Source of the DNA: Saprospirales bacterium
Lineage (GTDB): Bacteria > Bacteroidota > Bacteroidia > Chitinophagales > JADIYW01
Assembly: GCA_016711605.1 (NCBI GenBank)
Contig: JADJSS010000041.1
Coordinates: forward strand, 1-26,376
DNA: 26,376 nucleotides
Direction of reading: 5' to 3'
The translations under genes and the position numbers were made by a program. This document shows positions 1 to 8,315 of the stretch, piece after piece. Below the pieces are notes generated by a model, which saw only the letters and a program-made list of their open reading frames with translations, was not told the origin of the DNA and did not search any database. Within the stretch, counting starts at the first letter, position 1; every line of letters begins with the position of its first letter.

Positions 1-83
1 TTAATCGGTATTATATTTTGGATTCAAGTGTATTTTATTATGGATTTAATACCTACTAACTCAAAAATTCTTATTTTTGTATC

Positions 84-1569
84 ATGCTGCATCCTGTTAT
101 CCTGTTAGTTCAAAAGATTGAATTACACTATCCTAAAGAAATACAGAAATTTTTTGCTGTTTCTAAAAAACAACGATGCAGAAATTTTATAAGCTTTATA
201 ACTATTGCAAAAAAATGAAGAACAACTGGATAAAAGTTTATTATTTAAAAAATTATTTGCAAATCTTATTCTGAGAAAAATGATTATTTATGGCGTAATG
301 AAATACGTATATACTGAAGAAGAACTGGAAACATTTTTAATTCAGAAAGAATGAACATTTTCTAAGAACAATCAAGCGTATAATGATTGGTTGTTAATGC
401 ATGCGTATGATAAATTAAAGTTTAGTGATGGCATGGATGAAAAGCACGAAACTTTGTTGAAGAAAAAAAGACGATTATGCATCCTATTCTTTGTTATGGA
501 TGCTTGCTTATTACAGTTAAATAATTTACATCATAAAGTTCCGGATTTAATTAAACGCATGAATGAATATCCAGCTCAAATTAAAGACAGCAGGCAAGTT
601 TAAAGATACCTGATTTCTGCTTATTGTGCCAAATTGAATGTGCAAAGTTCCTATTATAACTGGATATCTTACAATCACAAATTAGAACAACGAGAAACTT
701 TACTATTAGATGAATTTCATATTGTGTTAGAAAAAATCCTATCAGTAATTTTAATAACTTTTCACAATCGTTTACCATATCAGATGATCCAAATTCATTT
801 GAAAACCAACTTAAACACTTGAATGAAGCCATAGAAATAATTGAACCACTATATAAGAAAAATAAACTTTTACAAGCTCGCTTTTTGGTTTTAATGGGAA
901 AAGGCAGAGAAATTTCTTCATTTGGTCATTTTTTAGAGGCACGAAACACTAAGTAAAATCAAAGCAGATGCAGATAAATTAAACGTACATAATAAAACTG
1001 TTTTTTTATGTAAACTACATAACCAACTTAGTGAAATGCAAAATTTATATAAAGAAGCATTACACATTAGAAAATGAATTTACTATATAGAACTCATTGT
1101 ATAAAAAAATTACTTTATATAATAGATTATTGTGTTATTTATTTCTTCGTGACACCAAAAACTAACTTAACTTACTTATGATTTAGATGCTGCACCATTT
1201 CCTCAAAACTATGTACTTAAGATGATAAAGTCTGCCTACTTTTATTTGATTAGTGAATATGAGACTGCTCTTTCTGTTATCAATAGTTTATTGCGAAGCA
1301 AATCTTCTTCTGACAATATGCAATATTATCAACCTGTTGCTACCTATTTTTAAACGACTCTATACTGTTCACAAAAAATAGTTTACAAAAAATGGACCAG
1401 AAAAAGACATAAAACATTGCAAGATGGCATTCTTGAATTTGAAAAAACTGCACCTGCTGAATTTAAATTAGTTTCAACTTATTTATGGATAAAAGATGAA
1501 ATTGAGCTAAATCTTATTAAAAACATAGTCATAAATCAATTTAAAAACACTTTTCATCAACTAGCTTAA
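84..1569 (+). pseudogene. Broken paralogue of the helical protein encoded at 20023-21465
   Basis: No long open frame exists here, but translating all three frames recovers pieces in the same order as the protein at 20023. Near the start (84-340) come a segment beginning MLHPVILLVQKIEL, then LFKKLFANL, then DYLWRNEIRI and EELETFLIQKE. These match IFLKLFKKK, DFLLRNELKL and KIEEIYIQEE of the paralogue. Near the end (1219-1515) SAYFYLISEYETALSVI matches the paralogue's CIYFLMKEEFELAFTEI, and STYLWIKDEIELN matches TPYLWMKEKIGIN. The frame changes roughly ten times in 1.5 kb and there are internal stops, which is denser than in the conserved genes of this window. Some breaks may be sequencing indels, but true decay is likely. 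The family resembles Bacteroidota proteins of about 500 residues with helical repeat-like content and no known function; that resemblance is from memory. No signal peptide is visible. Confidence 0.6.
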
Positions 1570-1615
1570 AACAGTAATCCATAATATAGCTACTCACAAA
1601 ATTAAAATACTACGT

Positions 1616-1647
1616 TTTGTTTCATTTTCCTGTTTGATGCAACTTTA
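1616..1647 (+). promoter_or_regulatory. Bacteroidota-type promoter for the 1667 gene
   Basis: TTTG at 1616-1619 and CAACTTTA at 1640-1647 are separated by 20 bases, fitting the Bacteroidota -33/-7 pattern TTTG-N19/20-TAnnTTTG with a weak first base. The -7 element is part of a 22-base block repeated exactly in front of the 3388 gene. Confidence 0.5.
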
Positions 1648-1660
1648 CATCAACAAAAAA
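1639..1660 (+). repeat. 22-base promoter/leader repeat, copy 1
   Basis: Identical to 3359-3380. It starts with GCAACTTTACATC and ends in a poly-A stretch just before the start codon of the first lipoprotein gene. It spans the presumed -7 element and transcription start. Confidence 0.7.
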
Positions 1661-1666
1661 TGAATT

Positions 1667-2558
1667 ATGAAAACGATCTACCAAAAACTCAACGATTTAA
1701 AAACAAAGTCAACAAGTAAATCAATTACTAAACTTTTTGAGTGTTATATTACTCAAGTACAATTCTTGTTTCTTGCAAAAAGAAAACGCAACACCAGAAG
1801 GCTGGCAATTTACAAAACTAGTAAACATTACAACAGACAACGATGGCTACATGGTTAGCTTAGATTTTTATCAGAAAAAAGGCAACGAATGGCGCATTGT
1901 ACAAATGTCGCCAGATGACTATACAAAATTTAATTTAGAAAGAATTATTACACCAAGTGCTTTTGAATTACCAACCAATAATACCAATTCGTTTATTACA
2001 ACAAACGTAAGACTATTTGATCCTGCTGATGACAAAGTATATAACCAAGGTAATTTAAGATGGCCTTTAGGTGATCCAGTTGGATTTAAAACCTTTAACA
2101 CTTTTATAGGTGATTTTCCAGATATGCCAATTACATCTAACAAAATTAGCAAATTTAGTGCTGCTACATTTTCTTTAGAGCAAGCTTACGATAACAACTC
2201 AAAAACAAGCACTTACATTTTTTACGATTTTCCAAATCAGAAATATCTGTACTATGGATTTAGAACTGGTGCTGATTTAATTTTAGAAAATAACTTGTCA
2301 GATATTTGTCCTACTTGCGAAAACATACCTTGGAAAACAATTGATGCAGTTACTTGCACTAACGAAAAAACAAATCCAGACAATTATTATTTCTTTGATT
2401 TTGATGGACAAAAACTATATATAATTGATAGAATAAACAAAAACACAAACAATCCATCGTTTCAAATAAACTCAACACCTATCGATTTTAACAACGCATT
2501 TTTTAATGAATTTGGATCGAACAACGGCAATGAATTGCCATTCGATTTTAGCAAATAA
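1667..2558 (+). CDS. Putative lipoprotein of unknown function (frame-broken near its N-terminus)
   Basis: The start at 1667 gives MKTIYQKLNDLKTK, a long polar lead-in, followed by a hydrophobic signal segment. Reading frames must be joined between about 1735 and 1785. In the joined reading the segment ends ILVSC-KKENATPEGW, a normal lipobox, if one A is restored in the A run after TGC near 1780. The rest of the protein is open to 2558. The mature part of about 250 residues contains two similar strands, YIFYDFPNQKYLYYGF and YYFFDFDGQKLYIIDR, suggesting an internal beta-repeat. A similar LFFDFKNWRYF stretch occurs in the lipoprotein at 16680-17525, so the two could be distant relatives. Five cysteines lie in the second half, two of them in a CPTC pair. 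It opens the rightward small-gene array and has its own promoter. I cannot assign a function. Confidence 0.6.
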
Positions 2559-2611
2559 ATAAAAAGCCACAACAAACATAAAATAATTTATCACAATAAA
2601 ATTTACAGAAA

Positions 2612-2911
2612 ATGAAAAATATATTCATCACATTGCTTTTACTATCTGCATCATTTGCAGTAAAAGCACAAGACAACAACACTATTAGAACCAATGCTAC
2701 TTGCAAAGCCGGACAAGACAGAATTACAAATGAACTAAAAAAATTAGATGGTGTATTCGAAGTCAAATTTTCCACTGACGGAACCATCACCTTAGATTAC
2801 AGTTCAGACGGAACACCATACAATGATATTGTAGAAAAAATTACCGAATGTGGTTTCACTGCAAATGGAATTGCGCCAAAAAATGGTGAAAAAATTTATG
2901 CAAAACAGTGA
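2612..2911 (+). CDS. Secreted HMA-like domain protein lacking one metal-binding Cys
   Basis: A 99-residue protein with a classical signal peptide (LLLLSASFAVKA, cleavage before QDNN) and one small domain. The domain follows the heavy-metal-associated (HMA) pattern: a TCKAG loop, the helix DRITNELKKLDGVFEV, a strand FSTDGTITLDY, a second helix and the closing ECGFTA. Standard HMA domains have two cysteines in a CxxC loop; here the second position is Gly, so only one Cys remains in the loop. That argues against ordinary Cu(I) transfer through a two-cysteine site; a role as a fold or partner-binding module, or single-Cys binding, is possible. It lies 53 bases after the lipoprotein gene and 21 bases before the next gene, consistent with co-transcription. 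The fold call rests on motif spacing. Confidence 0.65.
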   Translation: MKNIFITLLLLSASFAVKAQDNNTIRTNATCKAGQDRITNELKKLDGVFEVKFSTDGTITLDYSSDGTPYNDIVEKITECGFTANGIAPKNGEKIYAKQ

Positions 2912-2932
2912 AGAAAACAAAATAATAAAATC

Positions 2933-3226
2933 ATGTGCATTCATTTAAAATCTTTAGAAGACTTTCTAAAGAGTGAAAACATTGCAGAAGTGTATAGAGG
3001 TCAAGTATGGTCGAAGAATTGCAGAGAATGGATTTACTACGATGCAATTTTAAATCCACAAAAGCTAAAAGAGAAATTTCATTTTGATGCTACCATAATA
3101 ATACATGATTATAAAGACAACAAAGTAGGTTCAGAGCTTGGTTTAGTTTGTACATTATGTAATGATGCGATTATGGGTGTGCATCCAAAATCAGGAAATG
3201 CCGAAAACAATATTAAAATTAATTAA
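2933..3226 (+). CDS. Small cytoplasmic protein of unknown function
   Basis: This is a 97-residue protein without a signal peptide. It starts MCIHLKSLEDFLKSEN and continues with VWSKNCREWIYYDAIL. A later CTLCNDAIMG segment carries a Cys-x-x-Cys pair that could bind a metal or form a disulfide. Charged, strand-rich sequence such as IIIHDYKDNKVGSELG suggests a compact alpha/beta fold. It follows the HMA-like gene by 21 bases, so the two are probably translated from one message. I do not recognise a named family. The CxxC here and the missing cysteine in its neighbour make a functional pair conceivable, but that is speculation. Confidence 0.6.
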   Translation: MCIHLKSLEDFLKSENIAEVYRGQVWSKNCREWIYYDAILNPQKLKEKFHFDATIIIHDYKDNKVGSELGLVCTLCNDAIMGVHPKSGNAENNIKIN

Positions 3227-3336
3227 AGCTAAATACAAACTAAAAAATACATGCAAAAACACACGCAAAGTATTCTATATCATACAAATACACACAAAAA
3301 ACAATATCGAACACTCACAAAACAAGAATAATTTGG

Positions 3337-3367
3337 TTGTGTAAACATCAAGAAACCAGCAACTTTA
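3337..3367 (+). promoter_or_regulatory. Bacteroidota-type promoter for the 3388 gene
   Basis: TTG at 3337-3339 and CAACTTTA at 3360-3367 are spaced by 20 bases, the same geometry as at 1616-1647. The 160 bases between 3226 and this gene hold no convincing coding sequence, only A-rich DNA with CACA and AAAC runs. Confidence 0.45.
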
Positions 3368-3380
3368 CATCAACAAAAAA
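3359..3380 (+). repeat. 22-base promoter/leader repeat, copy 2
   Basis: Identical to 1639-1660, placed 8 bases before the start codon at 3388. Confidence 0.7.
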
Positions 3381-3387
3381 CAAAACT

Positions 3388-3822
3388 ATGAAATCACAAA
3401 ACAACAAAATGAAAGCAATCAGAAAAACATGTTTTATGTCATTATTCATTACAATTATGACATTGCTAAGTTCTTGTGCACAAGATCCAACAGAATTTCT
3501 GGAATATCATAAAATGGTTTTTTGGTTTAATGAAGAAACATCTCGAAATCTTTTAGATGATGGAGCTGAAACACTTACATTTTATGTAGACAATGAAGTG
3601 GTAGCAACATCCACTGTAGATGATGTTTTTTGGACAACTGCACCTTCTTGCGATGACAGTACTGCAATAACTGCAAATGTACTTATCAGTAATAAACGAT
3701 ATAAAATCGAAATAAAAGTAAAAGACCAAACCGGTTTTGTATACTATTATGATTTTACAAACACCATAAATCCGCTAAGCTGTAATGCTATCCAAGTAGG
3801 ACCAAATATTAATTTAAAATAA
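3388..3822 (+). CDS. Putative lipoprotein of unknown function
   Basis: The start at 3388 (MKSQNNKMKAIRK) is preferred over an in-frame ATG at 3337 because the latter lies in the promoter; ATG 3409 is an alternative. A hydrophobic stretch ends in LLSSC, a good lipobox with Cys30, followed by AQDPTEFLEY. The mature part of about 115 residues is strand-rich (ETLTFYVDNEVVAT, KRYKIEIKVKD, FVYYYDFTN) with Cys residues at PSCDD and LSCNA that may pair. It looks like a small beta-sandwich anchored to a membrane, facing the periplasm or cell surface. It has its own promoter inside the array. No specific family recognised. Confidence 0.65.
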   Translation: MKSQNNKMKAIRKTCFMSLFITIMTLLSSCAQDPTEFLEYHKMVFWFNEETSRNLLDDGAETLTFYVDNEVVATSTVDDVFWTTAPSCDDSTAITANVLISNKRYKIEIKVKDQTGFVYYYDFTNTINPLSCNAIQVGPNINLK

Positions 3823-3853
3823 TCGCATCAAAAATCATAAAAAAAGGACTGCA

Positions 3854-4242
3854 ATGGAATTGATATTTAAAAATAAGAGAAAAATTACTGGTGAAAACTA
3901 TAAAGAATTATCAGCAATTTATCTAGAGCAAATGGCAATGTGTGCTACAGCTGGCTTTGGAAAAGAATATACAACACCTGAGCATTTATTAGAACAATGT
4001 GGTGATGGCAACATAGAAGATGGTTACGTTCTTTTATTTGATGTTGTTGATGCTAACGACCAAGATAAAATATTGTATGATTGCTGGCTGTATCTGTTTG
4101 ATGAAACCGCGAATGTATTTTTCACAGGCACAACAAACGATGTAAACGTTGGCATGTCGCAATCATTTTTTGAAGATTACACCGATGGCAAAACACACAA
4201 TTAACGGAAGCATTACAAAAAGCATATAACAAGATATTTTAA
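3854..4242 (+). CDS. Small acidic cytoplasmic protein, probably frame-broken at its last helix
   Basis: The open frame runs from 3854 to a stop at 4202-4204 (116 residues), beginning MELIFKNKRKITGENY, with no signal peptide and a strongly acidic character. Just before that stop, moving to another frame in the ACACACAA stretch (about 4191-4200) gives QLTEALQKAYNKIF ending at 4242, a typical amphipathic C-terminal helix. I therefore suspect a two-base indel in the CA repeat and a real length of about 128 residues. The centre holds LLFDVVDANDQDKILYDCWLYLFDE. Size, acidity and placement between lipoprotein genes are reminiscent of immunity proteins, but I cannot match it to a known immunity family. 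Confidence 0.55.
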
Positions 4243-4268
4243 ATTTTCTAACAAATAAATTACAAAAA

Positions 4269-4720
4269 ATGAAAACAACTAAAACAATCAAAACACTTTC
4301 AATCATGCTATTCTTTGCATTAGCAATCGTAGCAACATCTTGCAAAAAAGATAAAGATGGAACCACAGGAAAAACAGGCACTTTCTCAATAGATGGTGTT
4401 TCCTATTCTGGCGAAACAGAAGACCAAACCTTTGTGAACGATAACTATTCTATTGTGTGTCAGCAAGATGATCCGTTTAAATTTGTACAAATTACTTTTC
4501 ACAACCAAGCTGAAGCTGAAGCTGGTGGCACGTTTGATGTTGCTGATTCTTAAATGTACAAGCGAAGTGAAGTTGGTGCATCAGATGGTTTACATCTGAT
4601 CCGATTGGTGCACATACTATTTCTGTTTCAGGTAAAAAAATTACAATTAGCAATCTTATTAGATCAACTGGTGGCGGCACTTCAAATCCAGTTGTAAATA
4701 GTGCAAGTATTAATTTCTAA
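4269..4720 (+). CDS. Putative beta-sandwich lipoprotein (frame-broken)
   Basis: MKTTKTIKTLSIMLFFALA leads to the lipobox IVATSC with Cys25, then KKDKDG. The mature part begins GTFSIDGVSYSGE, the opening strand common to small Bacteroidota lipoproteins that also fits the genes at 5348 and 18200. The frame stops at 4551-4553, but coding character resumes in another frame as DPIGAHTISVSGKKITISNL and runs to 4720 (ending ASINF). At least two indels between about 4545 and 4600 are needed to join them, one near CATCTGATCC. Joined length would be about 150 residues. It is followed 19 bases later by the next lipoprotein. Function unknown. Confidence 0.6.
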
Positions 4721-4739
4721 CATCAAAGATTATAAAACT

Positions 4740-5321
4740 ATGAAAAATCTAATTCACATTTTACTACTTACAATTGTAATTAGTGCATGTAGCAAAAAAG
4801 AAACAAAAGCACCTATTGTTTATGGTGAAGAGAATCCTTTAAATGGCTTTTTATCCCAATTGTTTTATTTCCAAGAAACATACACATGGATAAATGAACT
4901 TGGTGGAATTGCGCAGGTAGGCATGAGTTTCACACCACTTGTAAAAGGCAAAATAAATGCAATTGTTGTTAAAATTCCAGAAACTAACAACAATCTAAAG
5001 GTTGCTATTTGGGACAAAGAAACGCGTGCAAAATTACGTGTAGAGTATATTAATGTAACAGCTGCTAATAGTTTTATTACAAAAGAAATTGCACCGTTAG
5101 AACTTACAAAAGATAAAGAATATGTAATCACGATGTTTTCTGATGATTATTATGCAAGAAATAGAACAGACAATGCTGTCGGTGAATTTCCAGTAACATC
5201 TGGAAATATTAAAATGACAAAATCAATAACTGGTGATGGTGAAACTGAGCTATTTCCATTAAGTGGTAGCGGTAATCAGTATTTTGGTGATTGCAGTTTT
5301 AATTTCCAGAGAACAGAATAA
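4740..5321 (+). CDS. Lipoprotein with a DUF4082-like beta domain
   Basis: The start at 4740 gives MKNLIHILLLTIVISAC (Cys17), a short standard lipoprotein signal; an in-frame ATG at 4701 overlaps the previous gene and is less likely. The mature part of about 175 residues carries VGMSFTPLVKGKINAIVVKIP, LKVAIWDKETRAKL, and PLELTKDKEYVITMFSDDYY. This order (a global-effect strand, a strand with a change in attribute, then attainment of a viewing strand near Tyr-Tyr) resembles DUF4082 domains found in secreted carbohydrate-related proteins; I call it from motif memory only. The gene is intact. It sits 19 bases after the preceding lipoprotein gene and 26 bases before the next, so co-transcription is likely. 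Confidence 0.6.
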   Translation: MKNLIHILLLTIVISACSKKETKAPIVYGEENPLNGFLSQLFYFQETYTWINELGGIAQVGMSFTPLVKGKINAIVVKIPETNNNLKVAIWDKETRAKLRVEYINVTAANSFITKEIAPLELTKDKEYVITMFSDDYYARNRTDNAVGEFPVTSGNIKMTKSITGDGETELFPLSGSGNQYFGDCSFNFQRTE

Positions 5322-5347
5322 TTAATCAACTTCAAAAGAATTAAAAA

Positions 5348-5917
5348 ATGAAAAAGTTAATCCTATTACTATTTACATGCAACATCTTTTTTATTGCCTG
5401 CAAACCAAATAAAACAGATAGTACTGAAACAACTATCGAGCAAAACATGGATGAAATAAAATCATCTACCGCAGAACAAGGAAAAGCAGGAAAAGGAAAA
5501 GTCACCTTAAAATGCAACGGAAAAACATTCGAAATAAATGGCGTTTGCGGTGCCGTTACATCTATGGGAACGCTAACAATTGCTATACCTGACGATAGTT
5601 TTCCTGCAAAATTATTCAGCATAAGTTTCAAAAATGACAAACTACCTGATGCTACATCAACTTATAAAATAACCAAATATAGTATTGATGACAAAGATGC
5701 AACACATGTTACGATTGGTTATACTGATATGCGAAGTACATCAACTATGATTTGGGAAAGCGATGACAACACAGGCAAGTTAGATTTTGTAGTAAATGGC
5801 AATGAAATAAAATGCGCTTTCTCTAATCTTACATTGCAACCAAGCATGATGTATAACAAAGGCGAACTAGATGCAACAGCAACTATTTCTGGCGAATTAA
5901 CTATTTATAAAAATTAA
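5348..5917 (+). CDS. Putative lipoprotein, small beta-sandwich type
   Basis: An intact 189-residue protein: MKKLILLLFTCNIFFIAC with lipobox Cys18, then a polar linker rich in Thr, Glu and Lys (KTDSTETTIEQNMDEIKSS), then a strand-rich domain starting KVTLKCNGKTFEINGVCG. The domain contains LFSISFKNDKLPDA, YKITKYSIDDKD and a C-terminal ATISGELTIYKN. The layout (short strand with NGK, middle YxI..Y, closing SGxLxI) is shared with the lipoproteins at 4269 and 18200, so these are probably relatives. Two cysteines near the start of the domain could form a disulfide. No function can be given. Confidence 0.65.
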   Translation: MKKLILLLFTCNIFFIACKPNKTDSTETTIEQNMDEIKSSTAEQGKAGKGKVTLKCNGKTFEINGVCGAVTSMGTLTIAIPDDSFPAKLFSISFKNDKLPDATSTYKITKYSIDDKDATHVTIGYTDMRSTSTMIWESDDNTGKLDFVVNGNEIKCAFSNLTLQPSMMYNKGELDATATISGELTIYKN

Positions 5918-5928
5918 AAAATATAATC

Positions 5929-6700
5929 ATGAAAAAAATAATTTTTATACTAACATTTTTTTCTATTGTAATAAGTAGTTGCAAAAAAGAAGAAAACAAA
6001 GTAAAACAAACTCGTTTAAAAACGTACACACATGTTTATTACACGCGTATTCCAACATCTTCATATAAATATATTATTGAATACAACAGCTCTAACAAAA
6101 TTTCTAAAGTTATTACAGAAATTAATGATGCACTATACCAAACACAATATTGTATATACAATTCTTCTAATCAATTGGATAGTATTATAGAAAAAATGCA
6201 TCAGGAACTTTAACTTACTATTACAAAATAAACTGGACAGGCAACAAAATAACAAGCTATACAACACCAGGTGGAAATACTCAACTTACTTACAATAGCA
6301 ATGGTTTAATAGATAAGAAAATTTATGCTGATGGAAGTTATTTCAGAAATGAATACAAAGGTGATTCTGTATTGTCATACTATAAACCACTTTCAACTCC
6401 AGAAGAGATATCAGCTCGTTATAAACTTTCATCAACTATAAAAAATCCTTTTTTAATTTCCGGGTTTGAAGCCGAAGCTTTTGTAACTGGCTTTTTATTT
6501 TATTACAACAATGGCCTAAATGCTTTATTACCAAATATTGAAACTGCTGAAATATCATATTGGAATGGAGGAAATTATATGAGCAAAGTACTTATACATT
6601 TGAAGGAGATTTCAATGGTTATCCATTAAAAGAAATCACCTCAACAAATGTGATTGATGGCAATAAAAGCAAAGAAACTTTTACTTACGAAGAATTTTAA
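5929..6700 (+). CDS. Lipoprotein with YD/RHS-like repeats (frame-broken)
   Basis: MKKIIFILTFFSIVISSC (Cys18) is a lipoprotein signal 11 bases after the previous stop. The mature part has loose tyrosine-rich repeats of the YD/RHS type: YIIEYNSSNKISKVI, CIYNSSNQLDSII, LTYNSNGLIDKKIYADG, then YTFEGDFNGYPLKEI and a final FTYEEF. The first frame stops at 6211; restoring one A in the six-A run at 6191-6196 opens the next frame through 6572, and a second shift near 6574-6580 restores the last 40 residues to the stop at 6698. Full length would be about 256 residues. Single-subunit lipoproteins of this type (DUF4595-like) are common in Bacteroidota and are of unknown function. The two breaks are best explained as sequence error because coding resumes cleanly both times. 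Confidence 0.65.
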
Positions 6701-6723
6701 AAATTATTTTTTAGTAGAAAACG

Positions 6724-7169
6724 ATGAAGCAACTTATAAATAAAGATACTGGCGAACTTACTTTAAACAATGGTTTTGTTGTTACTAAAGAAACTAAATT
6801 AAATGATTTACTCAAAAAATTTGGTAAAGATAAATTTAGACAAAGCGAATATGCAGACGATTATTATTCTTTGCCACAAACCAAAATTGATGAATACTAT
6901 GTAATATTTGGTTTTGAATTTAAAGATGAAAAACTAAAAAAATCAGCTTTCAAGTAGAAACCGAACCCATAAAAAGAGAAGCATGGACAAGCCAACGCGA
7001 CTTAGAAACCAAATGGATTGCGCAACAAATGAACGACAAAAGCAACTTTATTTGGAATATGAAAATTGCTGGCAGACACTATCATTTACAGTACAATTGG
7101 GGTTGCATTGGTGTTTATTACGATTTTAAAAATGGCACTTTCGATAGCGGTTTATTCTATGACAAATAA
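6724..7169 (+). CDS. Small cytoplasmic protein of unknown function (frame-broken)
   Basis: The protein starts MKQLINKDTGELTLNNGFVV without a signal peptide. The frame stops at 6955, but restoring one A in the seven-A run at 6915-6921 continues it as ISFQVETEPIKREAW to a stop at 7167. The joined protein is about 148 residues. The second half contains LETKWIAQQMNDKSN and ends in aromatic strands, YNWGCIGVYYDFKNGT, then FDSGLFYDK. The alternation of a soluble small protein with lipoprotein genes continues here, the third cytosolic member after 2933 and 3854. I recognise the general look of a small alpha/beta Bacteroidota protein but no named family. Confidence 0.6.
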
Positions 7170-7213
7170 GCCAATTATAAAAAAAAATTTATCACATTTA
7201 AAATTATAAAAAA

Positions 7214-7701
7214 ATGAAATCACAGATTCACGAACTCAAAAATTTAAAAACTAAATTCATGAGTAAAAACACGTTAAAACAAATTAAATTCTCTCTACCA
7301 ATGCTATTATTAGTATTGGCTACAAGCATCAGCACAAGTTGCAAAAAAGACAAAAGTGTGCAAACAAAATTGCCTTCTAACTTTAGCAATCAAGGAACTA
7401 TTACTGTTGAAAATAAAAATATCTCTATCTGCGTGTACGATAATAGTGTAGAAGATGGCGATATTATAGACTTATTGTTTAATGGCAATGCATTAATCAA
7501 CGATTACTTTTGTTGAATGCTGAAAAATGTTTTGATGTAACGTTAGAAACTGGCGACAATTGGATTGGAATTAATGTAGATAACGAAGGCACCAATCCAC
7601 CAGCTTCTGCTACTATAATAATTAATGATGGCGTTACTGAACAAACTTTTGTAATTGATGGCGAAGTAGATGCGCCAGGTGGTTATATCATCAAACTATA
7701 A
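7214..7701 (+). CDS. Lipoprotein with Ig-like beta-sandwich (frame-broken)
   Basis: The start at 7214 gives a long polar lead-in (MKSQIHELKNLKTKFMSK) before the hydrophobic core and lipobox ISTSC with Cys43; an in-frame Met at 7259 would give a more usual signal length. The lead-in resembles that of the 1667 gene. The mature part includes NISICVYDNSVEDGDIIDLLFNG and later NWIGINVDNEGTNPPASATIII, the pattern of a Bacteroidota beta-sandwich seen in many secreted proteins (a strand with a D-x-x-x-x-DGD turn, then a NEGxxPPxxA strand). The first frame stops at 7514; adding one T to the four-T run near 7508-7511 joins it to FLLNAEKCFDVTLETG, which runs to 7701. Joined length is about 163 residues. 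Confidence 0.6.
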
Positions 7702-7763
7702 CAACAAAAACCATAAAACTATAAATTGCTTTTAAAAAAATTTTAATCCAATAAACTACACAA

Positions 7764-8260
7764 ATGGCAGACACTTATTATCCAATACAAAAAGGAAACT
7801 TTTGGAAGTATAACTTAAAAACTGGTGGTTCTTTTACCAATGAAATTACAGAATGCGGTGCCGATTATTACATTGCAACATGTAGTACTGGTAATCAAAC
7901 ATCAAAAGTAAAATTAGAAAATGGCACTCACTTTTCTGATAGTTTTGAAGCTGGTAATTTTCAACCAACTTTTATCGACAACTCAAAAGTTGGTGATACC
8001 TGGAAATAAAATACAAGGCAAATGGCATTGATAGTATTCTAAAAATGAATGTAATAGAAATTGCAGCTAGCAAAGAAATTGAAGGGAAAGTTTTCAATGA
8101 TGTAATGCTGATCGAAGGTGAAAGCGTTTTCTCAATGAATGGAAACATTATTCCATCAGGCATGAAAACTCAATATTATTATGCAAAAAATATTGGTGCA
8201 GTTTTAACAACATCATCTTTAGGTGATTACATGCCTATTGTAGAATACCAAATTAACTAA
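7764..8260 (+). CDS. Small YP-x-GNFW protein, last gene of the array (frame-broken)
   Basis: The protein begins MADTYYPIQKGNFWKYNLKTG; a YP...GN.W.Y opening is common in Bacteroidota beta-barrel-like proteins of unknown function that describe a domain also seen after signal peptides. Here no signal is visible, so either it is cytosolic or its true N-terminus is missing. The first frame stops at 8007 after KVGDTWK; adding one A to the AAA at 8003-8006 continues it as IKYKANGIDSIL and then EIEGKVFNDVMLIEGE to a stop at 8258. Joined length is about 165 residues. The final part, YYYAKNIGAVLTTSSLGD, is typical of the family's C-terminal strand. Strong hairpins follow 10 bases later. Confidence 0.55.
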
Positions 8261-8270
8261 ATCAAAGAAA

Positions 8271-8307
8271 AAATGCTCACTTTGATTGGTGAGCATTTTA
8301 TTCATTT
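8271..8307 (+). terminator. Rho-independent hairpin, first of a pair (both strands)
   Basis: AAATGCTCAC (8271-8280) pairs perfectly with GTGAGCATTT (8289-8298) around an 8-base loop. On the minus strand the hairpin is followed directly by six T, so it can stop the helicase transcript coming from the right. Confidence 0.8.
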
Positions 8308-8315
8308 TTTGTAAG

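Noticed and set aside
72..79. TATTTTTG as a promoter for the broken gene at 84
   Set aside because: Only 4 bases before the ATG with no -33 partner at the usual distance, so no leader would be left; AT-rich chance match is likely.
3162..3344. 60-residue frame between 3226 and the 3388 gene
   Set aside because: Lys/Asn/Thr-rich translation of A-rich intergenic DNA overlapping the previous gene; no homology pattern.
5341..5640. 99-residue minus-strand frame across the start of the 5348 lipoprotein
   Set aside because: The plus strand has a clear lipoprotein signal and domain; the minus frame has none.
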